DNA of 64,000 nt from Campylobacter concisus (lineage in GTDB: Bacteria; Campylobacterota; Campylobacteria; Campylobacterales; Campylobacteraceae), in contig NZ_PIRZ01000008.1 of the NCBI RefSeq assembly GCF_003048575.1, positions 1 through 64,000 on the forward strand. Reading direction: 5' to 3'. The notes below the pieces were generated by a model that did no database searches, was not told where the DNA came from, and saw only the letters and a list, made by a program, of their open reading frames with translations. A program made the translations under genes and the position numbers. Shown piece after piece: positions 1 through 9,212 of this stretch. Every line of letters begins with the position of its first letter. Position 1 is the stretch's first letter.

Positions 1-348
1 TGTGTGAGATAGGAAAATAATAGTACAATATGAGAAAGTATATTATGAATATCTGTAAAGTATTAGTAGTAACATATAAAGATATAAGTAGAAGGATTTT
101 GATTAGAGGTGAGTTTGTTTTTTTTTTCCAAGAAAAAGAAGTAATAAGTGTTAGAGTGCGGTTTCGTGGGCTGGAAAATTGTAATAAAGAAAAAAAAGGA
201 TTTTCTAAGAATAAATATTTTTTTTAATAAATTTTATAGCTAATAAAATATTGTGTTATTTTTGAATGATCTAACAAGGTGCTAATAGATTGGAATTTTA
301 CCATTATATCTTTAGAAACTACTTTATTTATAAATATTTGAAAAACTT
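1..348. other. AT-rich stretch without a convincing gene
   Basis: This 348-base stretch lies downstream of mnmG. A 65-codon frame runs from 30 to 227 on the plus strand, but its AGG is about 17 bases from the ATG, its composition is Lys/Arg/Phe-rich and it resembles no protein I know. I see no tRNA, hairpin terminator or repeat. It may be spacer or a decayed gene. Confidence 0.4.
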
Positions 349-2211
349 TTATAATCTTCTATCACTCATCTTTATATAAATATGTAAGATATCAATCGCA
401 GCTGGCGTGATACCTGAAATTTCACTCGCAGCAAAAAGCGTAGGCGGTGCAAATTTCTCAAGCTTTTCGACCACTTCATTACTAAGACCACTCACACCTC
501 TAAAGTCAAAATTTTCAGGAATTTTCACATCCATCATATCTTTCATTTTTTCTATCTGATTTTTTTGCTCATTTATGTAGTGCTGATATTTACACTCGGT
601 TAAAATTTGATCCACACTCGCATCATCTAAATTTGCAAATTTCTGATCAAGCTTTCTTAGTTTCTCAGCCGTAAAGCTCTTGCGTGCGACGATCTTTTGT
701 AGGCTCACATTTTGGCTTATTGGCTCTTCATCAAGGCTAGCTAAAAGCTCTAAATTTGCCTTATTTGGCGTGATCTGAGTGCTATTTAAAAATTCCAGCC
801 CCTCTTTTAAATTTCTTCTTATATTTTCGATCTCATTAAAAGTCTCATCATCAAGAAGCCCAAGCTCATGGCCATATCTGCCAAGCCTTAAAATGGCATT
901 TTCCTCACGCAAAAGTAAGCGGTACTCCGCCCTACTCGTAAACATCCTATATGGCTCTTTTGTCCCTTTTGTGACAAGATCATCGATCAAAACACCGATA
1001 TACGCCTCATCGCGGCGCAAGACAAGCGGCTCTTTATTATCAAGCGAGAGTGCTGCATTTATGCCAGCCATTAGCCCCTGAGCGCCGGCTTCCTCGTATC
1101 CAGTCGTGCCGTTTATCTGTCCAGCTAAATATAACCCTTTTACTTTTTTTGTCTCTAGGCTATGTTTTAGTTGTGTTGGCTCGACATAATCGTACTCGAT
1201 GGCATATCCGTGTCTTACGATTTTTGCGTTTTCAAAGCCTTTTACGGAGCGTAGCATTTGCACTTGCACCTCATAAGGCAGGCTCGTTGAAAAGCCGTTT
1301 ATGTAGTACTCTGTCGCTTCAAGGGTCTGAGGCTCGATGAAAAGGTGGTGTCTGTCGCGGTCGCCAAAGCGGTTTATTTTATCCTCGATACTAGGGCAAT
1401 ATCTTGGCCCAATGCCCTCGATCTGGCCTGTAAAAAGCGGTGCTTTATCAAAATTTGAGCGGATTATCTCATGTGTGGTTTCATTTGTATAGGCGATGTA
1501 ACATGGCAGCTGTGTTGGAGAGAAATTTTTAGTTCTAAAGCTAAATGCAACTGGCTTTGCGTCGCCATCCTGCTTTTCTAAAATTTCAAAATTTATCGTT
1601 TTTGCATCGATCCTTGGACATGTTCCGGTCTTTAGCCTACCTAAATTTAGCCCAAGCTCCCTTAGACTGCCGCTTAGATCCTTTGCGCTTAGCTCGCCCA
1701 CGCGGCCAGCTTCCAGTTTGTTAAATCCAACGTGTATTAGCCCGTTTAAAAATGTGCCAGTTGTGATTATCACCTTTTTTGCATTATAGATGTTATTTAA
1801 GTGGGTTTTAACGCCAGTTACTTCGCCATTTTCGCTTAAAATTTCAGTGGCAATCTCTTGAGAAATTTCTAAATTTGGCGTGTTTAAAAGCAAATTTCTC
1901 ATATAAACTCTATATCTATCCATATCTATCTGAGCGCGGCTACCACGTACTGCTGGGCCTTTGCTCTCATTTAGCACACGAAACTGGATACCAACAGCAT
2001 CAGTCGTAAGTCCCATTTGACCACCAAGTGCGTCGATCTCTTTTACGAGATGTCCCTTTGCAAGGCCACCGATAGCTGGATTACAGCTTGCAGCACCTAT
2101 TTGCTCAGCTAGGATCGTGATCAGTAAAGTTTTTTTGCCCATTCTAGCAGCTGCAAGACTTGCCTCAATACCCGCATGTCCGCCGCCAACGACGATTATT
2201 TCATAATTCAT
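349..2211 (-). CDS. mnmG: tRNA U34 carboxymethylaminomethyl synthesis enzyme MnmG (GidA)
   Basis: MnmG is the FAD-dependent subunit that works with the GTPase MnmE to add a (carboxymethyl)aminomethyl group to wobble uridine 34 of several tRNAs in the cytoplasm. The 620 residues match the usual family length. The N-terminus carries the Rossmann FAD motif GGGHAGIE at about residues 9-16, followed by the family block [19 protein letters not shown] near residue 43. The FAD-binding block [18 protein letters not shown] is near residue 360. The C-terminal helical tRNA/MnmE-binding domain contains GVSGLSNEV and ends normally. It is transcribed leftward and alone; mnmE is not in the window. Identity is secure. 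Confidence 0.97.
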   Translation of the reverse strand: MNYEIIVVGGGHAGIEASLAAARMGKKTLLITILAEQIGAASCNPAIGGLAKGHLVKEIDALGGQMGLTTDAVGIQFRVLNESKGPAVRGSRAQIDMDRYRVYMRNLLLNTPNLEISQEIATEILSENGEVTGVKTHLNNIYNAKKVIITTGTFLNGLIHVGFNKLEAGRVGELSAKDLSGSLRELGLNLGRLKTGTCPRIDAKTINFEILEKQDGDAKPVAFSFRTKNFSPTQLPCYIAYTNETTHEIIRSNFDKAPLFTGQIEGIGPRYCPSIEDKINRFGDRDRHHLFIEPQTLEATEYYINGFSTSLPYEVQVQMLRSVKGFENAKIVRHGYAIEYDYVEPTQLKHSLETKKVKGLYLAGQINGTTGYEEAGAQGLMAGINAALSLDNKEPLVLRRDEAYIGVLIDDLVTKGTKEPYRMFTSRAEYRLLLREENAILRLGRYGHELGLLDDETFNEIENIRRNLKEGLEFLNSTQITPNKANLELLASLDEEPISQNVSLQKIVARKSFTAEKLRKLDQKFANLDDASVDQILTECKYQHYINEQKNQIEKMKDMMDVKIPENFDFRGVSGLSNEVVEKLEKFAPPTLFAASEISGITPAAIDILHIYIKMSDRRL

Positions 2212-2380
2212 GATAAATTTTTCCTAATTTTTGATTGTGTGATTTTATCCAAAAGCATATAAAATTTAAATTTCTTAAAAAATTTATTATTGAATTTAAA
2301 TATAGAGTTTTTTATTAATAATATTTTAAATACTTTGCTGTTAGATTTACGAAATTTTAAATTTTTTCAAAGGTTTATTT

Positions 2381-5300
2381 ATGATAAATTTGCTAAAAAT
2401 CGCTGGCTTTCTGCCCTACCTTGCGATCGCATTTTTAAATGCAAGCGTCGATCTGGCACACAAAATCACTATCCAAAATGTTCTTTTAAAAACATATGAT
2501 GGTGACATACTTTTTATATTAACAGCAGTTATAAATGTGATGATTTTGCTTCCTTTTATATTTTTATTTTCACCGTCAAGTTTTATAAATGACAAATTTT
2601 CAAAGACAAAAGTCATAAGAATTTGTGCCATTTTGGGCCTTGTTATAAGCATTGCAGTGCTTTTTAGCTATCTTGCAGGTGCTTTTGGCGTAGCTTTTGC
2701 TTTAACGCTCATACTAGCTGCTCAAAGTGCTATCTACTCGCCTGCAAAATATGGAATCATTAAGGCTCTAGTCGGTCCTGAACGCCTTGGCACCGCAAAC
2801 GGCGTCATCCAAGCACTAACCATCGTTGCCATCTTATCAAGCTCATTTTTGTTTTCATTTATATTTGAAAATTTATATATCCAAGGTGAAAACTCAGAAG
2901 AAATTTTAAAAAGCGTCTATCCTATCGGTATCTTTTTAGTGGTCTTTAGCGCGCTTGAGGCATTTTTCGCCTACAAGCTACCATACATCAGCGAAATAAA
3001 CGAAGAAAACAACAAATTTGAGCTTAAAAAATACATCAGCCTTAGCTATTTAAGAGAAAATTTAAAAGAAGTAAGATCAGATAAAAATATCTGGCTAAGC
3101 ATCGCTGGGCTTAGCATATTTTGGGGAATTTCTCAGATCATCATCGCAGCTTTCCCAGCTCATTACAAAGCCGTTTTTAACGACGACAGCTCGCTAGCGG
3201 TGCAAGCAATTCTAGCAGCAAGCGCCATAGGCATAGCATTTGGCTCATACGTGGCCGGCTCTATGTCAAAGCTACACATCGAGCTTGGTATCGTGCCGAT
3301 GGGCGCCATGGGTATATTTTTCTCGCTTTTATTTTTCGCATTTGGCTCAAACATCGGCGTAGTAAGCCTTAGCTCATTTGCATTTGGCTTTTTTGGCGGC
3401 ATATTTATAGTGCCACTAAATGCGATGATCCAGTACTTTGCCCCGCAAAAGACCACCGGCAAGATAATGGCGGCAAACAACTTCTTGCAAAACGTCTCAA
3501 TGCTGCTATTTCTAGCCATTGGCATAGGATTAGTATATTTTGAAATTTCAACCACTGGGCTTTTTGTATTTACAGCGCTTGTTTGCTTAATCGGCAGTTT
3601 TTATGCCATTTTACAGCTTCCACACCTTTTTACAAGGCTACTTTTACTGCCATTTTTAAAGACAAAGTACCGCTTTTTTGTAGAAGGACTTCAAAATTTA
3701 CCGCAAAGTGGCGGCGCATTACTTCTTGGCAATCACATCAGTTGGATCGACTGGCTCGTGCTTCAAGCTGCAAGCCCAAGGGGCATAAGATTTGTCATGT
3801 ATAGAACGATCTATAACAAATGGTATCTAAAGCAAATTTTTAAATTTTTTAAAGTGATCCCAATAGGCGCAGGGGCTAGCAAAGAGTCGATCGAGCTAGT
3901 TAGGGAGTGCCTAAAAAATGGCGAAGTGGTCGCACTTTTTCCGGAAGGCCACATCAGCTATAACGGTCAGATAAATGAGTTTCAAAAGGGCTTTGAGCTT
4001 ATCATCAGAGATCTAGAAGAAATTTGCATAGTGCCATTTTACCTTCGTGGCCTTTGGGGCTCGAGCTTTTCAAGAGCTAGTAAATTTTACAAAGACCTCA
4101 CTTCTAAAAACGGCAGACGCGACATCATCGTCGCCTTTGGCAAGCCAATAAATACATTTATAAACGCTGCAAAGATGAAGCAAAAGGTGCTTGAGCTTAG
4201 TTTTTCATCGTGGGAGAGCTTTATCTCAAGGCAAAAACCACTAACAAGCGAATGGCTAAACAACGCAAAAGAGGATAAATTTAAAGAGTGCGTGAGCGAC
4301 AGCACTGGGCTAAATTTAAGCAACTTGAAATTTATAACAGCCGTTTTAGTCTTTATCAAAATTTTCAAACGCGAGCTAAAAGATGAGAAAAATATAGGCA
4401 TCTTGCTGCCTAGCTCAAGCATCGCAGCAATAGTAAATATGGCACTTCTTGCCATGGGCAAAGTGAGCGTAAATTTAAACTATACGCTTAATGTTACCTC
4501 GCTAAATCACGCCCTAAGAAAAGCAAATATAAACACGGTGATCACCTCTAGCAAATTTCTTGAAAAGCTCGCACTTAAGGGCTTTGATCTAAAAGATGCG
4601 ATGAGTGGCAAGGCTAAATTTGCAGAAGATCTCTCAGCCAGCGTCTCAAAAAAAGAGAAATTTCTAGCGCTTTTAACTGCATTTTTTGCCCCAGCTTGGC
4701 TTATTAAGCTTTGCTATTTTAAACATGTAAGCTTAGAAGATACGGCTACTATTTTATTTAGCAGTGGTAGCGAGGGCGAGCCAAAAGGCATCGAGCTAAG
4801 CCATAAAAATTTACTTGCAAACATTAAGCAAATAAGCGAACTTCTAAATTTCAAAAAAGATGACGTGATCTTAAACTCACTCCCTGTTTTTCACTCATTT
4901 GGACTAACGGTCACCACGCTCATGCCACTTTGCGAGGGCATAAAAATGGTAAGCGTGCCTGATCCAACAGATGGAGCGACTATCGGCAAAATGGCGGCAA
5001 GACACAGCGCTAGCATTATCTTTGGCACCTCGACATTTTTTAGGCTCTACACAAGAAATAAAAAGCTTCATCCGCTAATGTTTCAAAGTGCCAGAATGGT
5101 CGTAGCTGGGGCTGAAAAGCTAAAACCTGAGATAAAAGATGAGTTTAGGCTCAAATTTGGCATAGAAATTTATGAAGGTTATGGCGCAACTGAAACGGCA
5201 CCGGTAGCTGCTGTAAATATGCCAAATATCCTAGAAAAAGAGAGTCTAAAAGAGCTTACATTTAATAGACCTGGCAGCGTTGGCATGCCTCTGCCTGGTA

Positions 5301-5833
5301 CCATCATAAAAATAATCGACCCAGAAACTCTTAAAGAGCTTGAAACTGGCGAGGACGGACTCATCGTCATCGGCGGATCGCAGGTGATGAAGGGCTATCT
5401 AAACGACGAAGCTAAAACAAGCGAGGTAATCACGCACATTGATGGCGTAAGATACTATAAAACTGGTGATAAAGGCCACATAGATGAAAACGGCTTTGTA
5501 TTTATCGTTGATAGATACTCAAGATTTGCCAAGATAGGCGGCGAGATGATAAGCCTTGGAAGCGTCGAAGAAGAGCTTACAAAGGTGCTTGGAAACGACG
5601 TCGTCTTTAGCAGCGCAAACGTACCAGATAGCAAAAAGGGTGAGGCGATCGCGCTTTTAGTAAAAAGTGGCACAGAGCCCAAAAATATCGAGCAAATTTT
5701 AAAAGAGAGCAGCCTAGCCCCGATAATGATGCCAAGCTATATCTTCATCGTTGATGATATACCAACGCTTGCAAGTGGTAAGGTTGATTTTAAGGGGGTA
5801 AAAGCTCTAGCGGTCTCACTTCTAGCGGAGTGA
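2381..5833 (+). CDS. aas: Fused lysophospholipid transporter / PlsC acyltransferase / acyl-ACP synthetase (Aas-type)
   Basis: This 1150-residue protein joins three activities. Residues ~1-410 form a 12-helix MFS domain like LplT, which flips lysophospholipids across the inner membrane. Residues ~420-620 form a PlsC acyltransferase with the HX4D box as NHISWID and a second block FPEGHIS. Residues ~640-1150 are an AMP-forming acyl-ligase with the P-loop SSGSEGEPKG, the A5-type motif YGATET and YKTGDKG. In E. coli the transporter (LplT) and enzyme (Aas) are separate; the fusion is known in other bacteria. The expected role is re-acylation of lysophosphatidylethanolamine. Transcription probably ends at the hairpin overlapping its stop codon. 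Confidence 0.9.
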   Translation: MINLLKIAGFLPYLAIAFLNASVDLAHKITIQNVLLKTYDGDILFILTAVINVMILLPFIFLFSPSSFINDKFSKTKVIRICAILGLVISIAVLFSYLAGAFGVAFALTLILAAQSAIYSPAKYGIIKALVGPERLGTANGVIQALTIVAILSSSFLFSFIFENLYIQGENSEEILKSVYPIGIFLVVFSALEAFFAYKLPYISEINEENNKFELKKYISLSYLRENLKEVRSDKNIWLSIAGLSIFWGISQIIIAAFPAHYKAVFNDDSSLAVQAILAASAIGIAFGSYVAGSMSKLHIELGIVPMGAMGIFFSLLFFAFGSNIGVVSLSSFAFGFFGGIFIVPLNAMIQYFAPQKTTGKIMAANNFLQNVSMLLFLAIGIGLVYFEISTTGLFVFTALVCLIGSFYAILQLPHLFTRLLLLPFLKTKYRFFVEGLQNLPQSGGALLLGNHISWIDWLVLQAASPRGIRFVMYRTIYNKWYLKQIFKFFKVIPIGAGASKESIELVRECLKNGEVVALFPEGHISYNGQINEFQKGFELIIRDLEEICIVPFYLRGLWGSSFSRASKFYKDLTSKNGRRDIIVAFGKPINTFINAAKMKQKVLELSFSSWESFISRQKPLTSEWLNNAKEDKFKECVSDSTGLNLSNLKFITAVLVFIKIFKRELKDEKNIGILLPSSSIAAIVNMALLAMGKVSVNLNYTLNVTSLNHALRKANINTVITSSKFLEKLALKGFDLKDAMSGKAKFAEDLSASVSKKEKFLALLTAFFAPAWLIKLCYFKHVSLEDTATILFSSGSEGEPKGIELSHKNLLANIKQISELLNFKKDDVILNSLPVFHSFGLTVTTLMPLCEGIKMVSVPDPTDGATIGKMAARHSASIIFGTSTFFRLYTRNKKLHPLMFQSARMVVAGAEKLKPEIKDEFRLKFGIEIYEGYGATETAPVAAVNMPNILEKESLKELTFNRPGSVGMPLPGTIIKIIDPETLKELETGEDGLIVIGGSQVMKGYLNDEAKTSEVITHIDGVRYYKTGDKGHIDENGFVFIVDRYSRFAKIGGEMISLGSVEEELTKVLGNDVVFSSANVPDSKKGEAIALLVKSGTEPKNIEQILKESSLAPIMMPSYIFIVDDIPTLASGKVDFKGVKALAVSLLAE

Positions 5834-5853
5834 GAGGCACCGCCCTCTTTTTT
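5832..5853 (+). terminator. Probable Rho-independent terminator after aas
   Basis: GAG-(A)-GGC, a three-base loop ACC and GCCCTC form a short stem with one bulged A, followed immediately by six T residues. It begins within the aas stop codon. Confidence 0.6.
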
Positions 5854-6073
5854 CGTGATAAAATGCGCCAAAATACTACCCAGATTGCAGTTGCGACTGA
5901 CATTTGCATAAATCTTAAAAATTTATCTTTTTTTGCAAATTCCACTATTGATTTTATTTTTTAGAAAGAGTTTTGTATAAAATTTCTATTGCTTTTTAAA
6001 TTTGGTGCAATTCGTGCGATTGTTTGCTAAATTCTGCCTTTACAAAATTTTACTGGCAGATCATAAAAGATGA
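5854..6073 (+). promoter_or_regulatory. Leader region upstream of the amino-acid ABC operon
   Basis: No intact gene is visible. A TAAAAT box followed by GCGCCAAAATA at about 5861-5875 resembles the -10/start-site layout of other promoters here, such as those of dcd and pncB. A second -10-like TATAAAAT lies near 5976. Either could drive the importer operon. The right end runs into the binding-protein remnant. Confidence 0.35.
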
Positions 6074-6226
6074 TGCCATACGAATAGTGAACAAACGGGC
6101 TATAACGTAGAAAAAGGTAACAAAGAGCTGCTAATTAAGATAAATTTTGCCCTAAATGAGCTTAACAAGGAAGGAGCTTTAAGCGAAATTTCGCTTAAAT
6201 ACTTCGGCAAAGACATTTCTAAATAA
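6074..6226 (+). pseudogene. C-terminal remnant of a third amino-acid-binding protein
   Basis: After an in-frame TGA at 6071-6073, this frame encodes about 50 codons whose second half reads NKELLIKINFALNELNKEG and then ends SEISLKYFGKDISK. That matches the C-termini of the two intact binding proteins just downstream, which end SEISMKYFGKDISK and EAISKSYFGKDVSK. There is no start codon, signal peptide or ligand-binding body, so this is the tail of a decayed tandem copy. Its stop is 9 bases before the next ATG and it supplies the AAGGAG ribosome-binding region used by that gene. The remnant status is read directly from the sequence; how the 5' part was lost is not visible. Confidence 0.8.
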
Positions 6227-6235
6227 GGAGAATCA

Positions 6236-6988
6236 ATGAATTTTAAGCCCATTTTTGGCTTGATCGCAGGTGCTTTTTTAGCTTTAAATTTAAATGCTTC
6301 AACTATCAAAAAAGGCGAACTTATCATCGCAACTGAAGGTACTTACTCACCTTACTCATTTTACGATGAAAAGGGCGAGCTAGTAGGATATGACGTAGAT
6401 ATTGCAAGAGCAGTAGCGCAAAAGCTAAATTTAAAAGTTGAGTTTCTAACAGCTCCTTGGGATGCGATGCTTGCGGCTTTTGATGCTGGTAAGGCCGATG
6501 TTGTATTTAATCAAGTAAGTATAAACGAAGATAGAAAGAAAAAGTATGGTATGAGCGTGCCTTACACTATGCCATATCCGGTAATTGTCGTACATAAAGA
6601 CAATAACGACATAAAAAGCTTTGTTGATCTAAAAGGCAAAAAGAGTGTGCACTCTGCGACTAGCAACTGGGCAGCGATAGCCGAGAAAAACGGTGCAACA
6701 GTGGTTGTGGCTGATGGCTTTAGCAAAGGCGTGGAGCTTATCATCTCAAAAAGAGCTGATGATACGATAAACGATAACGTCACTTTTTATGACTATATCA
6801 AACAACGCCCAAATGCGCCACTAAAAATCGCATACACAAGCAACGAGCCGATGCCAACAGCTGCAATTGTTAAAAAAGGCAACACTGAGCTACTAGAAGC
6901 GATAAACAAAGCACTTGATGAACTAAAAGCCGAGGGTAAGATAAGCGAAATTTCGATGAAATATTTTGGAAAAGATATTTCAAAATAA
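6236..6988 (+). CDS. Polar amino-acid ABC transporter substrate-binding protein, copy 1
   Basis: This 250-residue periplasmic protein has a signal peptide (MNFKPIFGLIAGAFLALNLNA) and the SBP_bac_3 fold of the polar amino-acid family. The signature GELVGYDVDIARAVAQKLNL is near residue 50. It should capture an amino acid, possibly cystine since it resembles FliY/TcyJ-type proteins, and deliver it to the permease encoded downstream. The start is fixed by AAGGAG seven to nine bases upstream and by the signal peptide. It shares a long near-identical central block with copy 2, only 9 bases downstream, but differs in the C-terminal lobe, so the two may bind different ligands. Family is secure; ligand is not. 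Confidence 0.9.
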   Translation: MNFKPIFGLIAGAFLALNLNASTIKKGELIIATEGTYSPYSFYDEKGELVGYDVDIARAVAQKLNLKVEFLTAPWDAMLAAFDAGKADVVFNQVSINEDRKKKYGMSVPYTMPYPVIVVHKDNNDIKSFVDLKGKKSVHSATSNWAAIAEKNGATVVVADGFSKGVELIISKRADDTINDNVTFYDYIKQRPNAPLKIAYTSNEPMPTAAIVKKGNTELLEAINKALDELKAEGKISEISMKYFGKDISK

Positions 6989-6997
6989 AGGATCAAA

Positions 6998-7750
6998 ATG
7001 AAATTTAAAAATTTATTAAAAGTAGTAGCCGTGCTTGCAATGGCTCTAAATTTACAAGCAAAGACCATAAAAGACGGCGTGCTAACAGTAGCAACTGAAG
7101 GTACTTATGCTCCTTTTACATTTTATAATGACAAAAATGAGTTAGTGGGATACGACGTAGATATCGCAAGAGCGGTAGCGCAAAAGCTAAATTTAAAAGT
7201 TGAGTTTCTAACAGCTCCATGGGACGCGATGCTAGCAGCATTTGACGCTGGCAAAGCAGACGTTGTATTTAATCAAGTAAGCATAACTGATGAGAGAAAG
7301 AAAAAATATGCTTTTTCAGTACCTTATACTGTAACATTTGGTGCCATCATCACTAGAAAAGATAATAACGACATAAAAAGCTTTGCCGACCTAAAAGGCA
7401 AAAGAAATGCCGACTCAGCTACGAGCAACTGGGCGAAAGTCGCCGTAAAATACGGCGCTGAACACGTCGTAACAGATAGTTTTGCTAAAAGTATGGAGCT
7501 TCTTATATCAAGACGCGTAGATGCTGTTGTAAGAGACAACATCGTATTTTACGACTTTATAAAAGAGCGTCCAAACGCACCTGTAAAGATAGCCGCCTCA
7601 CTTGATGAAAAAGACTACACAGCAGCAGCTGTTAAGAAAGACAACGCCGAACTTGCAGAGCAAATTTCAAATGCACTAAACGAACTTTCAAAAGAGGGCA
7701 AACTAGAAGCCATCTCAAAAAGCTACTTTGGCAAAGACGTCTCAAAATAA
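6998..7750 (+). CDS. Polar amino-acid ABC transporter substrate-binding protein, copy 2
   Basis: This tandem paralogue has the same 250-residue length, its own signal peptide (MKFKNLLKVVAVLAMALNLQA) and the same SBP_bac_3 domain. Residues ~46-95 are almost identical to copy 1, while the second lobe diverges, for example FGAIITRKDNNDIKSFADL against the YPVIVVHKDNNDIKSFVDL of copy 1. It is cotranscribed between copy 1 and the permease. Two binding proteins feeding one permease/ATPase pair is known for importers with broadened specificity. The substrate is uncertain; cystine or another polar amino acid is the best guess. Confidence 0.9.
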   Translation: MKFKNLLKVVAVLAMALNLQAKTIKDGVLTVATEGTYAPFTFYNDKNELVGYDVDIARAVAQKLNLKVEFLTAPWDAMLAAFDAGKADVVFNQVSITDERKKKYAFSVPYTVTFGAIITRKDNNDIKSFADLKGKRNADSATSNWAKVAVKYGAEHVVTDSFAKSMELLISRRVDAVVRDNIVFYDFIKERPNAPVKIAASLDEKDYTAAAVKKDNAELAEQISNALNELSKEGKLEAISKSYFGKDVSK

Positions 7751-7773
7751 ATTTATAAACCAACAAGGCAGAA

Positions 7774-8442
7774 ATGGAAAATTTAGATAGAGTGATCGAG
7801 CTTGTTTCAAGCTCGACGCTACCGATGATCATCGCACTTTTAAAAGTGACGATCCCTCTTACTTTGCTCTCGTTTTCGCTAGGGCTTGTCATCGCTATTA
7901 TCACAGCAGTAGCGAGGCTTTCAAATATAAAAATTTTAAAATTTATATTTGCTACCTACGTTTGGATATTTCGCGGCACACCGCTTCTTGTGCAGCTTTT
8001 CATTGTATTTTATGGGCTTCCTAGCATCGGTGTCACGCTTGATACTTGGAGCGCGGCGACTATTGCATTTAGTCTAAACGTGGGTGCTTATGCGTCTGAG
8101 TCCGTAAGGGCTGCCATACTTTCTGTGCCAAAAGGTCAGTGGGAGGCTGCCACATCGCTTGGCATGACACACTATCAAATTTTAAAGCGCATCATCGCAC
8201 CTCAAGCAGTGAGGATCTCGTTGCCACCGCTTTCTAACACATTTATAGGCCTTGTTAAAGACACTTCACTAGCAGCTTCTATAACGATGGTTGATATGTT
8301 TATGGTCGCTCAAAGGATCGCAGCAAGGACCTTTGAGCCACTCATCCTCTACATCCTAGCAGCACTTATCTACCTGGTGGTTTGCACACTTTTAACCTAT
8401 CTTCAATCAAGGCTTGAAAAAGCTGTCTCAAGGTATGTCTAA
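7774..8442 (+). CDS. Polar amino-acid ABC transporter permease (His/Glu/Gln family)
   Basis: This 222-residue inner-membrane permease has about five predicted helices and the HisM/TcyB-type architecture. The cytoplasmic EAA loop reads EAATSLGMTHYQILKRIIAPQA near residue 128; it docks on the ATPase. The block FRGTPLLVQLFIVFYGLP around residue 66 is diagnostic of the polar amino-acid permease family. It probably works as a homodimer because no second permease is encoded. Its TAA overlaps the ATG of the ATPase gene as TAATG, so the two are translationally coupled. Confidence 0.92.
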   Translation: MENLDRVIELVSSSTLPMIIALLKVTIPLTLLSFSLGLVIAIITAVARLSNIKILKFIFATYVWIFRGTPLLVQLFIVFYGLPSIGVTLDTWSAATIAFSLNVGAYASESVRAAILSVPKGQWEAATSLGMTHYQILKRIIAPQAVRISLPPLSNTFIGLVKDTSLAASITMVDMFMVAQRIAARTFEPLILYILAALIYLVVCTLLTYLQSRLEKAVSRYV

Positions 8443-9179
8443 TGGCTATAAATTTTAAAAATATAAGCAAATCTTACGGCGATCATTTGGTGCTAGATAA
8501 CATAAACACAAGCTTCAAAGAAGGACAAACGACCGTGATCGTTGGCTCATCTGGTTGTGGCAAATCAACACTTCTTAGATGTATAAATTTACTTGAGATC
8601 CCACAAAGTGGCATTTTAGAGGTAGATGATAGAGCTTTAAATTTTAAAGAGAAGCTTAGCTCAAAAGAGCTTTTAGAAATTCGAAAAAAAACAGGCATGG
8701 TTTTTCAAAGCTTTAACCTTTTCCCACACCTAACAGCGCTTCAAAATGTCACCGAAGCTCCGATCTATGTTCAAAAAAAGGATAAAAACGAAGCGGTAAA
8801 AAAGGCAAAAGAGCTTTTAGCTAAAGTGGGGCTTAGTCACAAAGAAGATACCTATCCAAACAGGCTCTCTGGCGGTCAAGCACAGCGTGTAGCCATCGCT
8901 AGAGCCCTGGCTGTAAATCCATACTTTTTACTGCTTGATGAGCCTACAAGCGCGCTTGATCCAGAGCTAGAGGCTGAAGTTTTAAAGGTCATCTTATCTC
9001 TTGCAAAAGAGAAAAAGTCTATGATCATCGTCACTCATAATATGAATTTTGCTAGAAAGATAGCTGATAGAATTTTGTTTTTAGATAAAGGCATGATCGC
9101 ATTTGATGGCTTGGTAGATGAGTTTTTCAATAGCCAAAACGAAAGAATAAAAAGCTTCATCTCGGCTATGGATATATGA
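8442..9179 (+). CDS. Polar amino-acid ABC transporter ATP-binding protein
   Basis: This is the 245-residue ATPase of the importer. It shows Walker A GSSGCGKST near residue 35, the Q-loop in VFQSFNLFPHLTALQNV, the ABC signature LSGGQAQRVAIARAL and Walker B LLLDEPTSALD with the H-loop VTHN. It belongs to the GlnQ/HisP/TcyC group, with the characteristic short length and no C-terminal regulatory domain. It is last in the operon; a 12-bp perfect hairpin two bases after the stop separates it from the convergent flavodoxin gene. Confidence 0.94.
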   Translation: MAINFKNISKSYGDHLVLDNINTSFKEGQTTVIVGSSGCGKSTLLRCINLLEIPQSGILEVDDRALNFKEKLSSKELLEIRKKTGMVFQSFNLFPHLTALQNVTEAPIYVQKKDKNEAVKKAKELLAKVGLSHKEDTYPNRLSGGQAQRVAIARALAVNPYFLLLDEPTSALDPELEAEVLKVILSLAKEKKSMIIVTHNMNFARKIADRILFLDKGMIAFDGLVDEFFNSQNERIKSFISAMDI

Positions 9180-9180
9180 A

Positions 9181-9209
9181 AATTTTAGCTAGAAAATCTA
9201 GCTAAAATT
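9181..9209. terminator. Bidirectional terminator between ABC operon and fldA
   Basis: AATTTTAGCTAG and CTAGCTAAAATT form a perfect 12-bp stem around a five-base AAAAT loop. It fills the space between two convergent stop codons, and its AT ends supply U-rich tails on either strand. Confidence 0.8.
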
Positions 9210-9212
9210 ACA

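Noticed and set aside
30-227. 65-codon frame at the left end
   Set aside because: The ribosome-binding site is too distant, the composition is low-complexity Lys/Phe/Arg and it has no family resemblance.
6074-6226. A UGA-containing selenoprotein reading through 6071-6073, given selC in the window
   Set aside because: The frame upstream of the TGA has no similarity to binding proteins, and the intact paralogues have no Sec or Cys here.
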